Of a stretch of 64,000 nucleotides of DNA, positions 9,336-18,966 are shown in pieces (the stretch's first letter is position 1; each line of letters opens with the position of its first letter). A model generated the notes under the pieces. The model did no database searches and was not told the origin of the DNA. It saw only the letters and a program-made list of their open reading frames with translations. The position numbers were made by a program, and so were the translations under genes. Location: assembly GCA_025362975.1 (NCBI GenBank), contig JANYES010000005.1:1-64000 (forward strand), written 5' to 3'. Origin of the DNA: Alphaproteobacteria bacterium. GTDB taxonomy: Bacteria > Pseudomonadota > Alphaproteobacteria > Rickettsiales > SXRF01.

Positions 9336-9860
9336 ATGCAAGAAGCGGTTTTCCCTAATAATGAAGCTGAACGCCTGTTTATCCTGCGTGCGCTCAACCT
9401 TTTGGATACACCGATAGAGGAACGATTCGACCGCATTACACGTATCGTCTGCAATGCGCTTAATGTTCCCATAGCGACCATTACGTTGATTGATGACACA
9501 CGGCAGTGGTTTAAATCGGGTCAGGGCATATGTGTCGCAGAAACTTCCCGTAAGGATTCCTTTTGCGCCCATGCTATTTTAGAAAACGAAATGATGATTG
9601 TGCCTGATGCCTCCAAAGATCCCCGCTTTCATGATAATCCCCTTGTAATATCGGAACCCAACATCCGATTTTATGCAGGCATTCCCATCACTGTCCGTAA
9701 TGCATTCAATATTGGTACGTTGTGTGCAATTGACACCAGGCCCAGAGAACTGACCGATGCACAGAGAAGCATTATGCATGATCTGGCTAAAATTGTAGAA
9801 TCGGAAATCTCGGCAATATCCCTTTCCGAAACGCATTACAAAATGCAAAAGAAAGGTTGA
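9336..9860 (+). CDS. GAF-domain sensor protein
   Basis: The 174-residue single-domain protein has a GAF fold across about residues 20-165: EERFDRITRIVCNALNVPIA, LIDDTRQWFKSGQG, FCAHAILENEMMIVPDASKD and IGTLCAIDT. This subtype is common as the N-terminal sensor of alphaproteobacterial diguanylate cyclases and kinases. Here it stands alone, 21 bp before a GAF-GGDEF gene, so it probably feeds into c-di-GMP signalling. No catalytic domain or membrane segment is present; the ligand is unknown. Confidence 0.8.
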   Translation: MQEAVFPNNEAERLFILRALNLLDTPIEERFDRITRIVCNALNVPIATITLIDDTRQWFKSGQGICVAETSRKDSFCAHAILENEMMIVPDASKDPRFHDNPLVISEPNIRFYAGIPITVRNAFNIGTLCAIDTRPRELTDAQRSIMHDLAKIVESEISAISLSETHYKMQKKG

Positions 9861-9881
9861 TGCCCGTCATCATTTATACCC

Positions 9882-10925
9882 ATGACACAGTCTCCTAAAC
9901 CATCTCAGCTTAAACAGAACCATCTCCAGCAAATCATCGAGATGCAAGCTGCCTTAGTTTCGGGAGATTTCGCCCTTGATGCCTTTATGACGGATGTCGT
10001 AGAGCGCGTGCAGACATTCACCTCTGCTACCGGTGCAGTGGTGGAACTGGTGGAAGGCGACGAAATGGTTTACCGGGCCGCCAGTGGCAGTGTAAGCACT
10101 TATGTAGGGCTACGATTAAAAATGGCTACCAGCCTCTCGGGGAACTGTGTCCGCAGCGGTCAGGTCACATTGTTCGAAGATACAGCCAACGATCCGCGCG
10201 TGGATGCGGCAGCCTGTAAGAAAGTAAGTGCCGCGTCCATGGTGGTTGTACCGCTGTCACGCAAAAATCAGGTGGTCGGTGTGCTGAAGGTGATTTCAAA
10301 TCAAGCATATGCTTTCAACGAGCATGATGTTTATACCCTTCAGTTATTAGCCGGACTTCTGGGAGGTGCGCTGGGCCAGCAAATTGAGATGCATGACCAG
10401 CAACAGCTGGAAGAAAAACTCCGTCATATGGCGCAGAATGATTCGCTGACCGGGTTGCCCAACCGTGCATTGTTTTATGACCGGTTAGCACATGCTATTG
10501 CGCGCAGTAGCAGAAGTGATAAATTGCTTGCATTGATGTACATGGACATAGACCATTTCAAAGCTGTAAACGATACCTATGGCCATGCTGTAGGGGATGC
10601 GCTGCTTCAGCAATTCGCCGAGCGTGTGCGTAAAGTCGTTCGGGAATCAGATACTTTTGCGCGGCTGGGTGGTGATGAATTCACACTGATTACCGAAAAT
10701 CTCCGCAACAAACAGGAAGCGGTACATATCGCTACAAAAATAATAGAAAGCGTGCGCCCGGAATTTGTTCTGGAAGGCCAGAAAATTAAAGTCAGTACGA
10801 GTATAGGAGTAGCACTCTCTTCAGGAAAAGGAATACAATCCGATGAATTTATTTGTCAGGCAGATGAAGCTTTATATGAAGTAAAAAAAGCCGGTCGAGA
10901 CAGTTTCCGGTTTGCACATTCCTGA
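9882..10925 (+). CDS. GAF-GGDEF diguanylate cyclase
   Basis: The protein has 347 residues: an N-terminal GAF domain (about 25-165), a short coiled linker and a C-terminal GGDEF domain (about 180-345). The catalytic signature is intact (RLGGDEFTLI), and an RxxD inhibitory-site motif (RESD) lies five residues before it. It should therefore synthesise c-di-GMP from two GTP with product inhibition. LTGLPNRALFYDRL and YMDIDHFKAVND, typical GGDEF substrate and metal segments, are present. It is cytosolic, with no membrane segment, and follows the lone GAF gene closely. Confidence 0.9.
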   Translation: MTQSPKPSQLKQNHLQQIIEMQAALVSGDFALDAFMTDVVERVQTFTSATGAVVELVEGDEMVYRAASGSVSTYVGLRLKMATSLSGNCVRSGQVTLFEDTANDPRVDAAACKKVSAASMVVVPLSRKNQVVGVLKVISNQAYAFNEHDVYTLQLLAGLLGGALGQQIEMHDQQQLEEKLRHMAQNDSLTGLPNRALFYDRLAHAIARSSRSDKLLALMYMDIDHFKAVNDTYGHAVGDALLQQFAERVRKVVRESDTFARLGGDEFTLITENLRNKQEAVHIATKIIESVRPEFVLEGQKIKVSTSIGVALSSGKGIQSDEFICQADEALYEVKKAGRDSFRFAHS

Positions 10926-10969
10926 TAAACTTTCCTACAAATCTCATAACATCAATACTGAATAAGAAT

Positions 10970-11045
10970 GTGATGCCCTAAGGCCCAAGCTGATGACTGT
11001 ATCGATTATTATTGCTGATTTATTGCCTATCTTCTTTAGCGATGG
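10970..11045 (+). pseudogene. Fragment of a CusA/CzcA-type efflux pump
   Basis: About 25 codons read RPKLMTVSIIIADLLPIFFSDG, which matches the C-terminal pump segment of the window's first gene (RPKLMTVSVIIAGLLPIFFTEG). Nothing else of the pump is left, and the frame ends within a few bases of the recombinase remnant that follows. It marks a second, deleted copy of the pump-to-recombinase arrangement at 1-5.8 kb. Confidence 0.7.
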
Positions 11046-11054
11046 GCAGAGGGA

Positions 11055-11678
11055 TGGCGATTACCTGGTCAGGACATTGAGCAGGTGATCGCGCATGCGG
11101 CGGTACAGATGCTGCAGGATGATAATGCCATCACCACTGCGCTGAAGAAATCACAAATCGAAGCGCATCGGATTCCGGGGGTGATCCATGCCGCTGGAAA
11201 GATAAAACCCGATGCTGATAACATAATTGATCGATTCATCCAGCGGGTGGAGATGCAGCAAGATGGCATACGCATCGTTTTATCATTGGCATCGCTTGCA
11301 TCAGGCAAGGAAGCAACCATCACCTACGATATCCCGATGCAGATGAAACGGCGGGGCGTGGAGATGCGACTCGTGATCGGCAGTGCTGGCCCCGCCAGAG
11401 TGGATCAGACATTACTGAAAACCATCATCCGCGCCCATAGATGGTTCAACGAGCTAATATCCGGACAAGCGCAGAGTATGGCTGAGATTGCATTAAGGGA
11501 ATGCATTGATAAAAGCTACGTCGCCCGTATCATGGATCTCGTCTTCCTTGCCCCTGACATTACCGAAAGCATTATCGCAGGGTACCAGCCTCCGGATCTC
11601 AGCGTAGAGAAACTCACCAAACGCATCGAACTTCCAATGGACTGGGCGCAGCAGCGCCAGATTTTCGGTTTTGCCTGA
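11055..11678 (+). pseudogene. C-terminal fragment of a large serine recombinase
   Basis: Only the C-terminal third remains, entering in frame at WRLPGQDIEQVIAHA and running to TGA 11678 (IELPMDWAQQRQIFGFA). It aligns along its length with the C-terminus of the recombinase at 4192-5789 but differs at many positions, so it is an older or independent copy rather than a recent duplication. The resolvase catalytic domain is absent, so it cannot act as a recombinase. The ORF-track start at 11,085 is an internal codon. Confidence 0.8.
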
Positions 11679-11815
11679 ATCCCCTAAGTGGACCGACGAA
11701 ATCGCTAACAGAGATATTCCCGATAATCAGGCCGGAAAAGCCCAATTGCAGGTTATCTCCGGTCGGTTCCTCACCACGAGGCCCGCTGTGTGCGGGGCAC
11801 ACGCGGAAAATATAT

Positions 11816-11843
11816 AATATTATTGTTATTAAACAATAATATT
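11816..11843. repeat. Perfect 12-bp inverted repeat next to the split tRNA
   Basis: AATATTATTGTT and AACAATAATATT are separated by ATTA, giving a perfect AT-rich hairpin. It lies directly after the 3' end of the tRNA half on the minus strand. It may act as a terminator or simply end the recombinase-flank sequence; it lacks a strong GC stem. Confidence 0.6.
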
Positions 11844-11891
11844 GGTGGGGGGGGGGTGAGGGACTTGAACCCACGACCAAGGCGTTATGAG
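11843..11891 (-). pseudogene. 3' half of a split CAU tRNA gene (left junction of element 1)
   Basis: On the minus strand this reads the anticodon loop CTCATAA, then CGCCT, variable loop TGGTC, T arm GTGGG-TTCAAGT-CCCTC, the acceptor strand and ACCA. The 5' half lies at 21,629-21,666. Only these two halves give a matched anticodon stem (GGGCG with CGCCT). The acceptor C-run is ten long instead of six, so this end is also decaying or misread. Transcription of this half alone cannot yield a tRNA. Confidence 0.85.
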
Positions 11892-12009
11892 TGACATAGT
11901 CTTGGTTCCCAACCATTCTCAATCGACCCCATAAAACCACTAATATCCTTGATATAAAAAGATATTTTTCCCATTTCCCCCTATTCTCCGCTAGCTTTTT
12001 CCATAGAGC

Positions 12010-12031
12010 ACTCTTATTATACTCTTATTAT
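12010..12031 (+). repeat. Left arm-type repeats of element 1
   Basis: Two perfect adjacent copies of ACTCTTATTAT lie 119 bp inside the left crossover and 27 bp before the integrase start. The same pair, with one mismatch, occurs near the right end at 21,511. This is the layout expected for arm-type integrase-binding sites of a tyrosine recombinase element. Confidence 0.7.
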
Positions 12032-12057
12032 TTTCAGTTTTTTTTCATAATAGCAAT

Positions 12058-13284
12058 ATGTCTAAAATTAATAAGAGTAATACTCGGAAAGACAAGCTGA
12101 CTGTACGTTTTGTTGAATCACTACCCTTCGTCGCAAAGGGGCAAAAGGTATATACGGACTGCGAATTGATAGGATTTGGTATCATTGTCGGCAAAAATTC
12201 CAAGACTTATTTCGCCCAGCGTTTCGTTAATGGGAAAACTGTCAGGGTCACAATAGGCAGGCACGGCATATTTACCAGCGAGCAAGCCCGCACTGATGCT
12301 AGGGAATTACTCGTCCGTATGGCACGTGGCGAAAACCCTAATCAAACGAAACGTGAAATAATATTGGAAGAACGAGAAATCGCTTCAAATGAGATAACAC
12401 TGGCACAAGCGTGCGATGCGTATCAAGAAGGCAAGAAACACCTAAGCAAAGTCAGTCTTTATAGGTTACGCAGATGCAGGGAGCAGTGGTTTGATGATTG
12501 GATGCGGCTTCCTATTAATCAAATCACTAAGGAAATGGTGCTTAAACGCCATGCAAAAATCGGCAAGAAGCATGGCGGCACAACTGCTAATAACGCTTTG
12601 AAATTGTTACGAGCAATCTATAACTTCGCTCTTATTATCAATAGCACCCTCCCCGCCAATCCTGTCAGAACCTTATCTCAAGCCAAAAGTTGGTTTAAAC
12701 AGGAAGTAAGGCAAAGCGTTATAAGGCCTACACAGCTGAAATCTTGGTATGATGCGGTAATGCTGGTGGAAAGCAGTATTATACGGGATTACCTTTGCCT
12801 ACTGTTATTTACAGGCATGAGAAAAACCGAAGGATTATCGCTACGTTGGGAAAATGTTGATTTTAAGGAAAAGGTCATAACGGTGCCGGATACCAAAAAT
12901 GGCAAGCCCCTTATCATTCCTATGAGCGATTATGTCCATGATTTGCTCAGTTCTAGAAAAAAGCGCACAAGCAATAGCAAATGGGTTTTCCCCGGCACTG
13001 GCAAAACAGGTCATCTTGTTGAACCCAAGAAGGCAATGGCAAACATAGCAAAGAAATCTGGCGTTCCATTTATGACACATGACCTACGCCGCACCTTTAT
13101 CACTATAGCTGAGAGTCTTGATATATCATCATATGCGCTCAAACGACTCGTCAATCACAGCCAAGGCCGCGATGTGACAACTGGCTATATAGTCATGAAC
13201 GTTGACCGCCTGAGAGAGCCAATGCAAAAAGTAGCCACTTTTATTCAGCAGAAAATTAATGCCGATAATAAAGAATCAAGGTAA
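12058..13284 (+). CDS. Tyrosine-type integrase of element 1
   Basis: The protein has 408 residues: an N-terminal arm-binding domain of the DUF4102 type (SKTYFAQRFVNGKTVRVTIGRHG), a core-binding SAM-like domain and a C-terminal catalytic domain. Catalytic residues are visible: Arg in LLFTGMRKTEGLSLRW, HDLRR, the second His in LVNHSQG and the nucleophile Tyr in TTGYI. It should catalyse integration and excision at the tRNA anticodon-loop site that begins 170 bp upstream. No strong Shine-Dalgarno is seen before ATG 12058. The gene appears intact. Confidence 0.92.
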   Translation: MSKINKSNTRKDKLTVRFVESLPFVAKGQKVYTDCELIGFGIIVGKNSKTYFAQRFVNGKTVRVTIGRHGIFTSEQARTDARELLVRMARGENPNQTKREIILEEREIASNEITLAQACDAYQEGKKHLSKVSLYRLRRCREQWFDDWMRLPINQITKEMVLKRHAKIGKKHGGTTANNALKLLRAIYNFALIINSTLPANPVRTLSQAKSWFKQEVRQSVIRPTQLKSWYDAVMLVESSIIRDYLCLLLFTGMRKTEGLSLRWENVDFKEKVITVPDTKNGKPLIIPMSDYVHDLLSSRKKRTSNSKWVFPGTGKTGHLVEPKKAMANIAKKSGVPFMTHDLRRTFITIAESLDISSYALKRLVNHSQGRDVTTGYIVMNVDRLREPMQKVATFIQQKINADNKESR

Positions 13285-13314
13285 TAAAGAATTATCTAAC
13301 AATTAGGATTTACT

Positions 13315-14187
13315 ATGAAAATTGTTGCGCTTGATGGGAAATTTAAGACAGACGATATGATTCATTTTGATGAACTGGTCAATAAGGCCGGGGAATCACT
13401 ATACGAGGCAGCTTGGAAAGATAATCCTTTTACAGATGTTGAGCCATTCCATCGCGCCGTACCGAAGAAAATGAGAAAGAGTGCTGCGGTAACTGAGGTT
13501 AAAATATCCACTTTTATAATGCAAGATAACGAGCCGAAATTATTTAGTCGGATAATACCATTCGCACATGCATATAAAGATAAAAAAGACGATAGCACCT
13601 TGGTTTTAGAAGCTCAGCAAATGTTGATGAATATAAGGCAAAAATTATGGTCGATAATTAATAAAACTCAATTGCCTTATAGTGTCCTACTAAATAATGG
13701 CAACATTATTGAAAGCAGCGATATTAACGCCGGAATGTGGTTAATGAAACCCAACACTATATTCTGCACTGGTTGCTTTCCAATCAAAAGAGGTGCTGTA
13801 CGACTTTGGGGCAGATTGTTATTCAAAAAAGAACAAGCATTGGAATGTATAAAAAATCTCAATAAGGACTCTGCCTCTATACAGCCTGTACCTAATACGC
13901 AATCTGGTGTTGAGGAAAATGAAGATGACAGGGAAGATGATGAAATAGATTCACGAGAAAGAAATTCTCTTCTCAAAATAATACTTATCATGAGCATAAA
14001 AGAACACCGGAAACAAATGATAGAGGGAAATTATCATAGTATTGGCAATAAGATAAAAGGCTGGGCGGCTGATTATGGCATAGAAATAGGCCATAAAAAT
14101 GTTGCTGATAAAATTGAGAAAGCAACACAACTTCCTTCATGGAAAACATACTTAGGATATTTGAAGGAAGATAAAAAAGTCCAATAG
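13315..14187 (+). CDS. Hypothetical element protein
   Basis: The protein has 290 residues and no family I recognise. It has no signal peptide or membrane helix. A strongly acidic stretch around residue 205 (EENEDDREDDEIDSRE) divides an N-terminal domain containing two cysteines (FCTGC) from a basic C-terminal segment (MSIKEHRKQMIEGNYHSIGNKIKGW). It lies 30 bp after the integrase with AGGATT upstream, probably in the same transcript. It could be regulatory or a recombination accessory, but nothing in the sequence settles this. Confidence 0.6.
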   Translation: MKIVALDGKFKTDDMIHFDELVNKAGESLYEAAWKDNPFTDVEPFHRAVPKKMRKSAAVTEVKISTFIMQDNEPKLFSRIIPFAHAYKDKKDDSTLVLEAQQMLMNIRQKLWSIINKTQLPYSVLLNNGNIIESSDINAGMWLMKPNTIFCTGCFPIKRGAVRLWGRLLFKKEQALECIKNLNKDSASIQPVPNTQSGVEENEDDREDDEIDSRERNSLLKIILIMSIKEHRKQMIEGNYHSIGNKIKGWAADYGIEIGHKNVADKIEKATQLPSWKTYLGYLKEDKKVQ

Positions 14188-14287
14188 CAAATTTTCTGTC
14201 CAATAGGAGTTTTTCTAAGGTTATTGAACTTCTTTCCCTTTGAATAACAATACATTTCGCTCTGTTGATTAACTAACGGAGCAATGT

Positions 14288-14623
14288 ATGAATGTTGAAA
14301 AATTAAACTCAACGGATACTGACAATAAGCCAGTATCTACTCAGATGGAGGAACATCTTCAGCTGGTACAGCAATTACAGAGTGCTGACCCTCACCTTAC
14401 CCTTTTGACTGGCAAAGAACTGGCCATTTATTGGAAAGTCAGCAAAAAGAAGATTGAGGCTGACCGTGTAAGCGGTGCAGGCATTCCTTTTATCAGGCTT
14501 TCCTCCGGTGCAATTCGATACCGTTTACAAGCTGTCTTGCAGCACATGGCGGATAATCAATGCACCAACACGTGCAATCAATCTCCAAGACCGGAAAAGA
14601 CCAAGTGCCAAAATGCGAATTAA
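14288..14623 (+). CDS. Excisionase/MerR-like helix-turn-helix protein
   Basis: The protein has 111 residues. After a 35-residue leader, LLTGKELAIYWKVSKKKIEADR followed by IPFIRLSSGAIRYRLQAVLQ fits the winged-helix excisionase (helix_turn_helix_17) pattern: a helix-turn-helix, a short wing, then a capping helix. In integrative elements such proteins direct excision or regulate the integrase and early genes. GGAG lies at the right distance from ATG 14288. The C-terminal tail is Asn/Cys-rich without clear fold. Confidence 0.65.
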   Translation: MNVEKLNSTDTDNKPVSTQMEEHLQLVQQLQSADPHLTLLTGKELAIYWKVSKKKIEADRVSGAGIPFIRLSSGAIRYRLQAVLQHMADNQCTNTCNQSPRPEKTKCQNAN

Positions 14624-14686
14624 CTCGCAGTGGATGGCTATTATCAAAATTTTAGAACTGGAAATTTATTACTAAAGGTAGGGTCT

Positions 14687-15673
14687 ATGACTAAGCGTTT
14701 TAAAACCAAGCAAAGTAAAAATATTAATATTTCTGATAAAAAAAGCGAAAAGCTGATTAAGCATAGGTGCGGCAAAATTAAATTTAAGCGCATTGATAGC
14801 GCAATAGAAATGTCAATGGGTACTGCCGAAATTCTCGCACGGAAGCAGGCTTGCATCTGTTATGCAGAGTTTTGCAAAGATTTGGAGGGTTTTGAATGTG
14901 ACGAATTTGATTTAGTTGTCGGCGTGACCTTCAATAAAATCACTGAAAAGCAAATCGAAAAGCACCGCCCCGATAGAGCGGAAAGAATCGACCTTAGTGT
15001 CATGACGCCATATATGCGTCTATTTCCTATAAATAAAAAAATGTTTTCTACGAGAGTGCTGCCAGAAGATATTGCTCAGCAGCATTTGAACCGGCGTGTA
15101 AATTATGGCTATTCATATATAGCCGCTAAAAAAGAAAAAAACTGGAGCGAGAAAGAATATGAAAAGCACGTCATGAATCACGGCTATACTGCATTAGCCA
15201 AGCGCGGCAAGACAATTGTGTTCGATAGTTGTGGGGATAATGTGAGTCATAACGCTGGCACAGAATTAAATAATGACCCCGACATGGACGAATTATTTGA
15301 TGGTAAAAAGCAAAGTGGCACAAAAGCAGCTGTGGCTAATGCAGAACAATCCTCAGGGTTAGCAATTAACTATTCAGAAGAAGAAAGGCTATCTGCCTTC
15401 TATGAATGGCTTCCTCGACTCCCGCAATTATGTACTGCGAAATTTGAAAATAAAAATTTTTGGAAGCAGGAAACTAAAAACAAGCAGCGCAAGCAACACC
15501 CACCAGTGCGCCTTGCATTTATTATCCCGCAAAGACTCCCCAATCATGTAGGGATAAACTACGTTGATACTGGCTTAACCGAGGAGCTAAAGAAACTCAT
15601 GATGCAAATTGGGCACCAAGAATTAATAAAATCCGTAGTCGATAAGCCCAAGAAAAAGAAGCGCAAGAGATAG
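14687..15673 (+). CDS. Hypothetical basic element protein
   Basis: The protein has 328 residues from ATG 14687, which has AGGTAGGG just upstream; the ORF-track start at 14,630 lacks such a site. The protein is highly basic at both ends (MTKRFKTKQSKN... and KPKKKKRKR), suggesting nucleic-acid contact. A cysteine pair, ACICYAEFCKD, occurs near residue 65. I recognise no family. The position between the excisionase-like gene and the helicase suggests a replication or mobilisation role, but this is inference. Confidence 0.6.
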   Translation: MTKRFKTKQSKNINISDKKSEKLIKHRCGKIKFKRIDSAIEMSMGTAEILARKQACICYAEFCKDLEGFECDEFDLVVGVTFNKITEKQIEKHRPDRAERIDLSVMTPYMRLFPINKKMFSTRVLPEDIAQQHLNRRVNYGYSYIAAKKEKNWSEKEYEKHVMNHGYTALAKRGKTIVFDSCGDNVSHNAGTELNNDPDMDELFDGKKQSGTKAAVANAEQSSGLAINYSEEERLSAFYEWLPRLPQLCTAKFENKNFWKQETKNKQRKQHPPVRLAFIIPQRLPNHVGINYVDTGLTEELKKLMMQIGHQELIKSVVDKPKKKKRKR

Positions 15674-15768
15674 TTTCTGGTCTTTTTTAAAATAGAATTA
15701 AATAAAAATTACTGCATCGGAGATGTGTTTTATGAATCCACCTCCGATGTTTTTAGATAGGAATACTT

Positions 15769-17817
15769 ATGTCAAAGAAAAGTGATATGCATAAACAACG
15801 CCAAGCAATTAAGGCAATCACAGAAGGAATGACTGCAATTCCAGCTGGTGCAGGCACTGGCAAGACTTCCCTTATTATAGAGGGGATTTCAGCCGTTTTA
15901 GCGTCAAGCAGGAAAGGAATTACGACGTCGAGTAAAATACTCGCTGTCACCTTTGGTAAGAAAGCCGCCAAAGAGATTAAACAGAGGCTGAAAGACGCTA
16001 TAGGTGATAAAGCTAATAATGTTATCGCTAGCACCCTCCACTCCCACGCAGCAAGCATTGTACGCAATAACGCGAAAGTATTGGGTTTTAGCAAACAGTT
16101 TTCAATTATTGGCGATGACGCCGTTATTCGCGCACTGAAAAGAATTTGCGCCTCTCAAAATCTCAGTCTAACGGAAAAACAATTAGATGAAGAATATGAT
16201 GCTATCGAATTGTTTAAGGCTAAAGGATTATTCCCCAACCAGATTGCTCCCGATTCAGAGTACCGCCTAAAGCAATTATATAAAGAACTTCAAGAAACGC
16301 TTATGTCAGCGAATTGTCTGACCTATAGCGACCTTATTTTATATGCCTGCAAGGCATATGAAGAACAGTATGAGCCTGATGGCCAGTGGGAGCAGATATT
16401 TGTAGATGAAACACAGGACATCAATCCGGCGCAATACGCCTTCATTCAATATTTAGCTGGTAAGAAAGCGAACATTTGCATGGTCGGTGATGATGACCAG
16501 TGTATCTACGGCTGGCGGGGAGCAGACCCCAAGCTGATGCAGCGTTTTACAAAGGATTATTCAGCTAAGATATGCTCACTGGAACAGAACTTCCGTTCTA
16601 CCGGATGTATTTTGAAAGCTGCCAATAGCGTCATCACTAATAACTCAGATAGGATACAAAAAGAACTTTTTACCAAGAGAGATAACGGACAGCCAATTAG
16701 AGTTCAACGACTGTCTGGTCTATATGATGAAGCATGTTTCATTGCGAAATATATTAAAAAAAGGCTCAAAGAATTTCAAGGTTCCAAGAAAAAATCGTAG
16801 AAGAAGATTGGTGTATTAGCAAGGCTCGATTCCCACCTGACAGAAATTGCGAAAATACTAGAGCAAAACAATATTCCCTATCAATATGGCAATAATGCTC
16901 TTTACAAAAAAAAGTGCATACAGACTGCCATTGATTATATGCAACTGTTACATAATCCGAATAATTGGCTGGCGTTTCAAAATGTCATGGCAAACCCACG
17001 GCGCGGCCTCAATGAGGCTACTCTCAATAAAATCCATGATTATGCCAATGAAAATAAGCTGAGTTTTTGGCAAGCGGCGACTCAATTAACGGAAGCAAGC
17101 AATTTGAAGAAATGCCGTAAATTTATTGATAATATTGAGAATTGGAAAAAACGATGCAAAGGACAGACCGCTAGTTTTGCGCTTAATTATATACTTGTTA
17201 ATTCGGGTTACAAAAAGTCCCTTAATGACACTGAAAAGGCGGATATAAAGCAACTATTATCAAAAGCAGATGATTTCGATACTATTAGCGACTTTTTAGA
17301 TGCGATTGCTTATGACGCTAACGAGCCAAATATTTCTAATGAAACCACAGTGTATCTAATGACGATTCATGCGGCAAAAGGGCTGGAATTTGACACTGTG
17401 TTTCTCCCTGCCTGGGAGATGGGGCAGTTCCCTCACCCAGCTGGTGATATTGCAGAAGAACGAAGATTAGCCTATGTCGCCATCACAAGAGCAAAAAGAA
17501 GGCTTTTCATTACTTCTATCATAAAGCCGGAGCGCAGAACTGCTGACAAAGGAAAGCAAGTAGAAAAGTCAATTTTTATCAATGAAATTGATAAAGACTT
17601 CCGTTTCCGTAAACGCAGCAAAAAAGCATCATTTTCTCTGCTTGATAATAGGTCTGATATAACTGACAGAAAGAAAATAATGGTGGGCGATACGGTGAGT
17701 CATAATGTCGATAATGGCTATGGAACCATTATGAAAGTGCAAAATGATAAGATAATTGTGGATTTCAACGTAATTGGGAAAAAAACCGTACTGAAAAGCG
17801 AAATTACCAAGGCATAA
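15769..17817 (+). pseudogene. UvrD/PcrA-type superfamily 1 helicase, interrupted by an in-frame TAG
   Basis: The two ORF-track pieces (15769-16800 and 16939-17817) are one 682-codon gene in a single frame. An amber codon at 16798-16800 divides it, and the coding sequence resumes at once as KKIGVLARLDSHLTEIAKIL. All helicase motifs are present: AGAGTGKTSL (I), FVDETQD (II), DDDQCIYGWRGADP (III), EQNFRST (IV), TIHAAKGLEFDTVFLP (V) and AYVAITRAKRRL (VI). An intact protein would unwind DNA 3'-5' with ATP. Truncation at the amber codon removes motifs V and VI. It is either a recent nonsense mutation or a sequencing error. Confidence 0.88.
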
Positions 17818-18003
17818 TGAGTAAATTATGAGCCTAAAAATTATAACGCTCTATATTGTTGTTGTGAATGTTTTATGCATCTAAAACAAAGCATTAAATA
17901 GCAAATAAATATAAATAAGTAGCTAAAAACTTCCAATATCTATGTTTACTAACTAAATATTATAAAGGTCACATAGAATCACATATAAATATCATTATTC
18001 AGC

Positions 18004-18909
18004 ATGACGAACATAAATCTCAGCAACTATCATAGATTAGTAAAACTATACAAAGAACGTAAGTTCAGAGTTAAAAGTGGAACAGGGAAAATAAAGACAA
18101 CTGGATTAGCATTAGCTGAGAAGCAGAAAGATAAGAATGATAAAAAGCTGCGGAACGCTATTGTGAAAAACATCAAGAATCCTGTAAAGCTACTGCAATT
18201 AATCTCTGAAAATACATGTGCGGATTTGAATTACTTCAATCCTCATAGGGTTATTCCATGTAATTTAGCTATTTTAAAGGCTATGGAAGCTCATAAAATT
18301 CGCCTAAAAGATGCCTATATGTTTACTATTATTGAGGGAAAGCATGAAACTAGTAACCTTGTTTTTGACGCTAAAAGCGCAGCATTTAATTTAGAAGTAA
18401 TAAAGCAGGATTTTAAAGATAAGCTGGATGGCATGAACTTCATTGCTATGGTGGAGTTCGCCTACTTTATTGAGCAAAAGAAGCATGGCAAAATAATTCA
18501 AAAAGCAAGACATACAGATGGTGGGGAACTCATAAGTCCTCATCTGCAAGGAATTCTTTGGTCAAACGAACTCACAAAGAAAAAGAAAATACAGTTAAAT
18601 GAAGCATTTTCTGGCGGTAGGAATGAGGCTGATGGATTTTATGCAGAGAAAATGCACAACATAATAGGCGCAGTCGGGTACATGACAAAATTGCCGACAA
18701 CTGGTTATAAACTACGGGATAAGAGGGAAACGTACAAGCATACCGGAACTTACCTGCAGCAGCCAAGAATGTTCTGCCTGTTTAACCGGCTCAGGCATTA
18801 TGATTTTGATGATATGCTGGTGTCTGGTGGCGAAGGGAATGCTGTTAAAGATAGCATATTACAATATCTGCGAAATAATAAAAACGCGTGGCCTAATTTG
18901 GTTGACTAG
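18004..18909 (+). CDS. Putative HUH-type Rep-like endonuclease
   Basis: The 301-residue protein is not clearly recognised, but three segments occur in the order seen in rolling-circle Rep proteins. They are a possible motif I strand (MFTIIEG, about 106-112), a strand then PHLQGILW (about 179-186, an H-hydrophobic-Q motif II) and GAVGYMTK (about 222-229, a YxxK motif III). FIAMVEFAYF at 146-155 would be the strand before motif II. The first 60 residues are very basic. Rep proteins nick a replication origin through the tyrosine. The partner helicase in such systems is often PcrA/UvrD-like, and one is encoded just upstream. The assignment is tentative. Confidence 0.4.
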   Translation: MTNINLSNYHRLVKLYKERKFRVKSGTGKIKTTGLALAEKQKDKNDKKLRNAIVKNIKNPVKLLQLISENTCADLNYFNPHRVIPCNLAILKAMEAHKIRLKDAYMFTIIEGKHETSNLVFDAKSAAFNLEVIKQDFKDKLDGMNFIAMVEFAYFIEQKKHGKIIQKARHTDGGELISPHLQGILWSNELTKKKKIQLNEAFSGGRNEADGFYAEKMHNIIGAVGYMTKLPTTGYKLRDKRETYKHTGTYLQQPRMFCLFNRLRHYDFDDMLVSGGEGNAVKDSILQYLRNNKNAWPNLVD

Positions 18910-18966
18910 TGATAGAAGTAACTATTCCAGAATAGTTACCGATGCGATTTAAGGGGAGATGAGCTT

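Noticed and set aside
11843-11891. Second functional CAU tRNA at the left junction
   Set aside because: Only the 3' half is present, and the sequence 5' of the anticodon loop (TGACATAGTC on the plus strand) cannot form D or acceptor arms.
16798-16800. Stop-codon reassignment (TAG as sense) to explain the interrupted helicase
   Set aside because: TAG ends dnaJ and other genes here, so it is a normal stop in this genome.
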